Translations under genes and position numbers: made by a program
NCBI RefSeq assembly: GCF_052180255.1
Contig: NZ_CP197466.1
Location: forward strand, 1,550,001 to 1,614,000
Direction of reading: 5' to 3'
DNA: 64,000 bases
Source: Paenibacillus_AM sp052180255
GTDB taxonomy: Bacteria; Bacillota; Bacilli; Paenibacillales; NBRC-103111
Shown here: positions 61,174 through 64,000 of the stretch, in pieces
Position numbering within the stretch: the stretch's first letter is position 1
Layout: each line of letters opens with the position of its first letter
Notes under the pieces: model-generated
Databases searched by the model: none
Told to the model about the DNA's origin: nothing
What the model saw: only the letters and a program-made list of their open reading frames with translations

Positions 61174-61833
61174 ATGACACAAATGAATGAGATAAATGAA
61201 CTTGATCAAATCGCAAGAGGTATTGCTGCAGCTTTACTTGAAATTGAAGCGGTAGCACTTCGTCCTCAGGAGCCATTCACATGGACTTCTGGTATTAAAT
61301 CTCCAATTTATTGCGATAATCGTTTAACGATGTCTTATCCAGAAATTCGTGATCTAATTGCCTCTGGGTTTGCGACATTGATCGAACAAAAATATCCAGA
61401 CGCAGAAGTAGTTGCTGGAACAGCTACTGCCGGTATTCCGCATGCGGCATGGGTTGCACAAAAATTAGGTTTGCCAATGATCTATATTCGCGACAAAGCA
61501 AAAGGTCACGGTAAACAAAATCAAATCGAAGGTGCACTCAAGCCAGGTCAAAAAGTTATTGTCATCGAAGACTTGATCTCAACAGGCGGTTCCTCCATTA
61601 AGGCTGCACAAGCTGTGAATGAAGCAGGAGGACAAGCTCTTGGTGTTGCTGCGATCTTCACGTACCAATTGGAAAAAGCAGTTCAAGGCTTCGCTGATGC
61701 AGGAATCGCGCTTGATACTCTATCCAACTATTCAATCTTATTGGAAGAAGCAGTCGAGCTTGGGAAAATTAGCTCAGAAGATCTTGCGCAGCTACAATCG
61801 TGGAGACAAGATCCAGCTTCTTACGGTGTGTAA
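61174..61833 (+). CDS. pyrE: Orotate phosphoribosyltransferase
   Basis: Joins orotate to PRPP to give OMP, the substrate of PyrF. 219 residues, AAAGGAGG before the ATG. PRPP loop V-I-V-I-E-D-L-I-S-T-G-G-S-S near 128-141; the F-T-W-T-S-G-I-K-S-P-I-Y-C-D segment marks the orotate site near 31-44. Last gene of the operon, followed by a terminator. Confidence 0.96.
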   Translation: MTQMNEINELDQIARGIAAALLEIEAVALRPQEPFTWTSGIKSPIYCDNRLTMSYPEIRDLIASGFATLIEQKYPDAEVVAGTATAGIPHAAWVAQKLGLPMIYIRDKAKGHGKQNQIEGALKPGQKVIVIEDLISTGGSSIKAAQAVNEAGGQALGVAAIFTYQLEKAVQGFADAGIALDTLSNYSILLEEAVELGKISSEDLAQLQSWRQDPASYGV

Positions 61834-61855
61834 GGAAGTTGATTATCTGAATAAA

Positions 61856-61892
61856 AAACAGGCTTCCCATGCACGGGGAGCCTGTTTCTTTA
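61856..61892 (+). terminator. Terminator of the pyr operon
   Basis: A 13-bp stem with one wobble (61856-61868 with 61875-61887), T-rich tail. The stem is symmetric enough to act on the minus strand as well, where it lies 36 bases past the stop of the small membrane protein. Confidence 0.9.
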
Positions 61893-61927
61893 GGAGAAAT
61901 AGAATTTATAACATCTCATCATAATTT

Positions 61928-62200
61928 CTATTCGGATGGTTGTTCTTCGAATTGCTTAGATGGTAAAAGATTTTGCTGCTTCCAGTAACGAATTGAAGCT
62001 TCGATGGCGGAGGAGATGACCATTGCAAAGAACAACCACTCAATGTTGAGAAGTTGATAACCTAGAATAACTAAGATAACAAAGAAACAAGAAACTAACG
62101 CAATTTTTTGGATCGGAGCTACTGGCAGTTTACCAATTAAGTGAGGCACACCAATAACCATGATAATGAAAATTAATGCTGTAATAATCTGCATAACCAC
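61928..62200 (-). CDS. Small hydrophobic membrane protein of unknown function
   Basis: I do not recognise a family. 90 residues if begun at the GTG at 62200, which has AAGGAGG 8 bases away; a longer frame to 62236 would include the ribosome site as codons, and an ATG at 62194 is also possible. Three hydrophobic segments (about 3-18, 28-46, 49-65) are followed by a polar C-terminus ending in several Glu/Gln. It starts downstream of the dipeptidase gene on the same strand, gap about 48 bases, so the two may be one transcript. Confidence 0.65.
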   Translation of the reverse strand: MVMQIITALIFIIMVIGVPHLIGKLPVAPIQKIALVSCFFVILVILGYQLLNIEWLFFAMVISSAIEASIRYWKQQNLLPSKQFEEQPSE

Positions 62201-62248
62201 GTACGACTCCTCCTTTCTGTCGTGAAAGCGTATCATATTTAGGGATAA

Positions 62249-63625
62249 TTATCCATTCATTTTTGATACATTCTCTAAATAATAACATACAGTCTCTAAT
62301 CCTTTGGCAAAGTTGCCAAGATCAAAGTGTTCATTCGGAGCATGTAGGTTCTCATCCGGTAATCCAAAGCCCATTAGGACAACTGAAGCATGAAGTAAGC
62401 GTGAGAATGACTCTACGATTGGAATCGATCCACCACCACGTACAAAAATAGCAGGTTTGCCATATGCTTTCTCGTACGCATCAGAAGCTGAACGCACAGC
62501 AGGGTGATCAATTGGTGTCATATAAGGATTGCCACGTAAGACTTTCTTTACACGTACTGTAACGCCACTTGGGCAATGATTCTGTACATGACGCTCAACT
62601 TTATCCAGAATGTCATCAGGTAATTGTGGTGGTACAAGACGACATGCGATTTTTGCAGATGCCTGGCACGGGACGATAGGTTTGATACCTTCGCCTTGGA
62701 AGCCACCGGTAACTGATGTAATTTCAAGTGTTGGTCTTGCTGTTGTACGCTCAACAAAAGAATATCCCTCTTCACCATAAAGGGCAGATAATCCTAGACT
62801 TTCGCGAACTTGATTTTCATCGACAGGCTGCATGCTGAAATTTAATCGTTCTTCTTCGCTAAAAGGCAGAATTCCCTCATAGAATCCCTCAACTGCAACA
62901 CTGCCATCAGCAGCGTGCAAGGAGCTGAGAATTTCAGATAATGCATGAATCGCATTCGGTACACCACCGCCAAATAAACCGGAGTGAAGATCGCCATTGG
63001 CGCCTTGTACGTATATTTCTAACCCAGCCACTCCGCGAAGACCATATTCAATGGATGGCTGACCAGCAGTGATCATAGGTCCATCTGAGATTAGTACAAT
63101 ATCACAACTAAGCTTCTCTTTATTAGAGTCAAGGAATGGAGGTAAATGGGGAGAAGTAATTTCTTCCTCACCCTCGATACAGAATTTGATGTTCACTGGT
63201 AGCTTTCCATATGTATGTAACCAAGCTTCAACCGCTTTGACATGGATAAATAACTGTCCCTTGTCGTCTGTTGCACCACGTGCATAGATTTTTCCATCGC
63301 GTACTTCAGGCTCAAATGGCTGTGAGTTCCATAGTTCTAAAGGTTCTGCTGGTTGTACATCATAATGTCCATATACAAGAATGGTTGGCTTTCCTTCAGC
63401 ATGCATCCAGTCCGCATAAACAATGGGGTGACCAGCCGTTTCAACAATTTCCACATTCTCCATGCCTGCCGCGCGTAATGAATCAGCAGTCCACTTGGCA
63501 CACTCAAGCATATCTGACTTATGTGTAGTTAGGGCACTTACACTTGGAATACGTAAATATTGTTTGAGTTCTTCGAGATAACGTGACTCGTTCTCTTTAA
63601 AGTAAGATAAAATAGTAGCATCCAT
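62249..63625 (-). CDS. M20 family dipeptidase / metallopeptidase
   Basis: Cytosolic zinc peptidase of the ArgE/DapE/CNDP group, 458 residues. Metal-binding G-H-Y-D-V-Q-P near 86-92, A-R-G-A-T-D-D-K-G near 115-123 (catalytic Asp pair), E-G-E-E-E near 150-154, and a lid domain with G-L-F-G-G-G. The late H-A-P-N-E-H segment supplies another ligand. A likely role is hydrolysis of dipeptides brought in by Opp-type importers; substrate is not determined by sequence. AAAGGAGA precedes the ATG. Confidence 0.88.
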   Translation of the reverse strand: MDATILSYFKENESRYLEELKQYLRIPSVSALTTHKSDMLECAKWTADSLRAAGMENVEIVETAGHPIVYADWMHAEGKPTILVYGHYDVQPAEPLELWNSQPFEPEVRDGKIYARGATDDKGQLFIHVKAVEAWLHTYGKLPVNIKFCIEGEEEITSPHLPPFLDSNKEKLSCDIVLISDGPMITAGQPSIEYGLRGVAGLEIYVQGANGDLHSGLFGGGVPNAIHALSEILSSLHAADGSVAVEGFYEGILPFSEEERLNFSMQPVDENQVRESLGLSALYGEEGYSFVERTTARPTLEITSVTGGFQGEGIKPIVPCQASAKIACRLVPPQLPDDILDKVERHVQNHCPSGVTVRVKKVLRGNPYMTPIDHPAVRSASDAYEKAYGKPAIFVRGGGSIPIVESFSRLLHASVVLMGFGLPDENLHAPNEHFDLGNFAKGLETVCYYLENVSKMNG

Positions 63626-63669
63626 TTTTTCAATCTCCTTTAATCTTTCAAAATAAGCTATTCATCGAC

Positions 63670-63698
63670 ATTATACCGAACTTTGTAATATTCAACAA
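63670..63698 (-). promoter_or_regulatory. SigA promoter of the dipeptidase gene
   Basis: On the minus strand: TTGTTG (63698-63693), 17-bp spacer, TATAAT (63675-63670), about 45 bases before the start codon. Confidence 0.72.
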
Positions 63699-63796
63699 TT
63701 TGTCAACCCGTATTTATTATGGCACTTGTTTCTTTATTTTGATGCAATTCTGGTTACACTACAGGTAATAAAGATCAAGTAACGGAGTGATTGAGA

Positions 63797-63961
63797 ATGA
63801 ATTGGGTGTACTGGGCAAAGCTGTACGATAGTAAATTCCAAGCTGGATGTTTAGCGAAGCGTATGGAGGAAGACTGGTGGATCTATGGTTATGAATGCCC
63901 AAGAGATGTACAAGTTTTTAAATCCAGAAAGGGCAGATTTGGGGTGCGTTACAGCAATTAA
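63797..63961 (+). CDS. Small aromatic-rich orphan protein, 54 residues
   Basis: An intact short frame from ATG 63797 to TAA 63961 with a GGAGTGA ribosome-binding site about 7-10 bases upstream. The protein starts M-N-W-V-Y-W-A-K-L-Y and contains four Trp, six Tyr, two Cys (residues 18 and 34) and a basic C-terminal third. It has no signal peptide or membrane segment. I recognise no family. It lies divergent from the dipeptidase gene; the only upstream -10-like sequence (TACACT near 63757) lacks a good -35. The good ribosome site and codon use like its neighbours make it probably real. Confidence 0.6.
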   Translation: MNWVYWAKLYDSKFQAGCLAKRMEEDWWIYGYECPRDVQVFKSRKGRFGVRYSN

Positions 63962-64000
63962 GGTTTCTTTAAAAATATGACTTGACTCAGACAATGGATA

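Noticed and set aside
1..64000. Mobile elements, prophage, CRISPR or defence genes
   Set aside because: Every long gene belongs to recognised core or transport functions; no transposase, integrase, att-like duplication or spaced direct-repeat array was found.

Overview
The window reads as a piece of chromosome from a low-GC (about 41 percent by eye) endospore-forming Bacillota, most likely Paenibacillus or a close relative in the Paenibacillaceae. The grounds are: the sporulation genes spoVD, spoVE, spoIIGA, sigE and sigG inside the division and cell-wall cluster; a MurE with the meso-diaminopimelate DNPR motif; acetyl-pathway diaminopimelate genes; bacillithiol gene bshC upstream of mraZ; T-box and PyrR leader RNAs; and frequent TTG/GTG starts behind strong Shine-Dalgarno sites. 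No insertion sequence, prophage, CRISPR array, tRNA or rRNA is visible. The assignment is by gene order and protein character, without a database search.

Layout. (1) 1-11.99 kb: two complete tandem oligopeptide/dipeptide ABC importer operons (oppABCDF twice), each with a lipoprotein binding protein, a hairpin between the binding protein and the first permease gene, and a terminator. (2) 11.99-16.37 kb: bshC, S-adenosylhomocysteine hydrolase and a DUF4349 lipoprotein. (3) 16.39-36.52 kb: the dcw cluster, mraZ-rsmH-ftsL-pbpB-spoVD-murE-murF-mraY-murD-spoVE-murG-murB-murA-divIB-ftsA-ftsZ. (4) 36.6-39.3 kb: spoIIGA-sigE-sigG, the early sporulation sigma switch. (5) 39.3-46.8 kb: ylmC-pgeF-ylmE-sepF-ylmG-ylmH-divIVA, then a T-box-controlled ileS. 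(6) 46.8-52.8 kb: DUF5665 gene, a DksA-like gene, lspA, rluD and a patA / dapL-dapH block for diaminopimelate. (7) 52.8-61.9 kb: the PyrR-attenuated pyrimidine operon pyrR-pyrB-pyrC-carA-carB-pyrF-pyrE, without pyrP, pyrK or pyrD. (8) 61.9-64 kb: a small membrane protein, an M20 dipeptidase and a 54-residue orphan protein.

How it fits together. Most of the window serves one theme: lipid II synthesis (mur genes, mraY), its polymerisation at the septum (PBP2B, SpoVD, SpoVE, DivIB, FtsL), the Z-ring (FtsA, FtsZ, SepF, DivIVA) and the switch of that ring to sporulation (SpoIIGA, SigE, SigG). The diaminopimelate genes supply the MurE substrate.

Regulation is unusually readable. Visible sites include a four-unit MraZ operator, a SigH-type promoter before ftsA, a Spo0A-type promoter with a 21-bp spacer before spoIIGA, a SigF-type promoter before sigG coupled to a hairpin that would hide the sigG ribosome site only on read-through RNA, an Ile T-box and a PyrR attenuator. 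Less expected observations are a shared 10-mer resembling a Spo0A box at the same distance from the -10 of the divIVA and pyr promoters, GC-rich islands inside bshC and murG, and two structured inverted-repeat elements after murD and ileS. I see no clearly undescribed multi-gene system; the novelty lies in regulatory and compositional detail.
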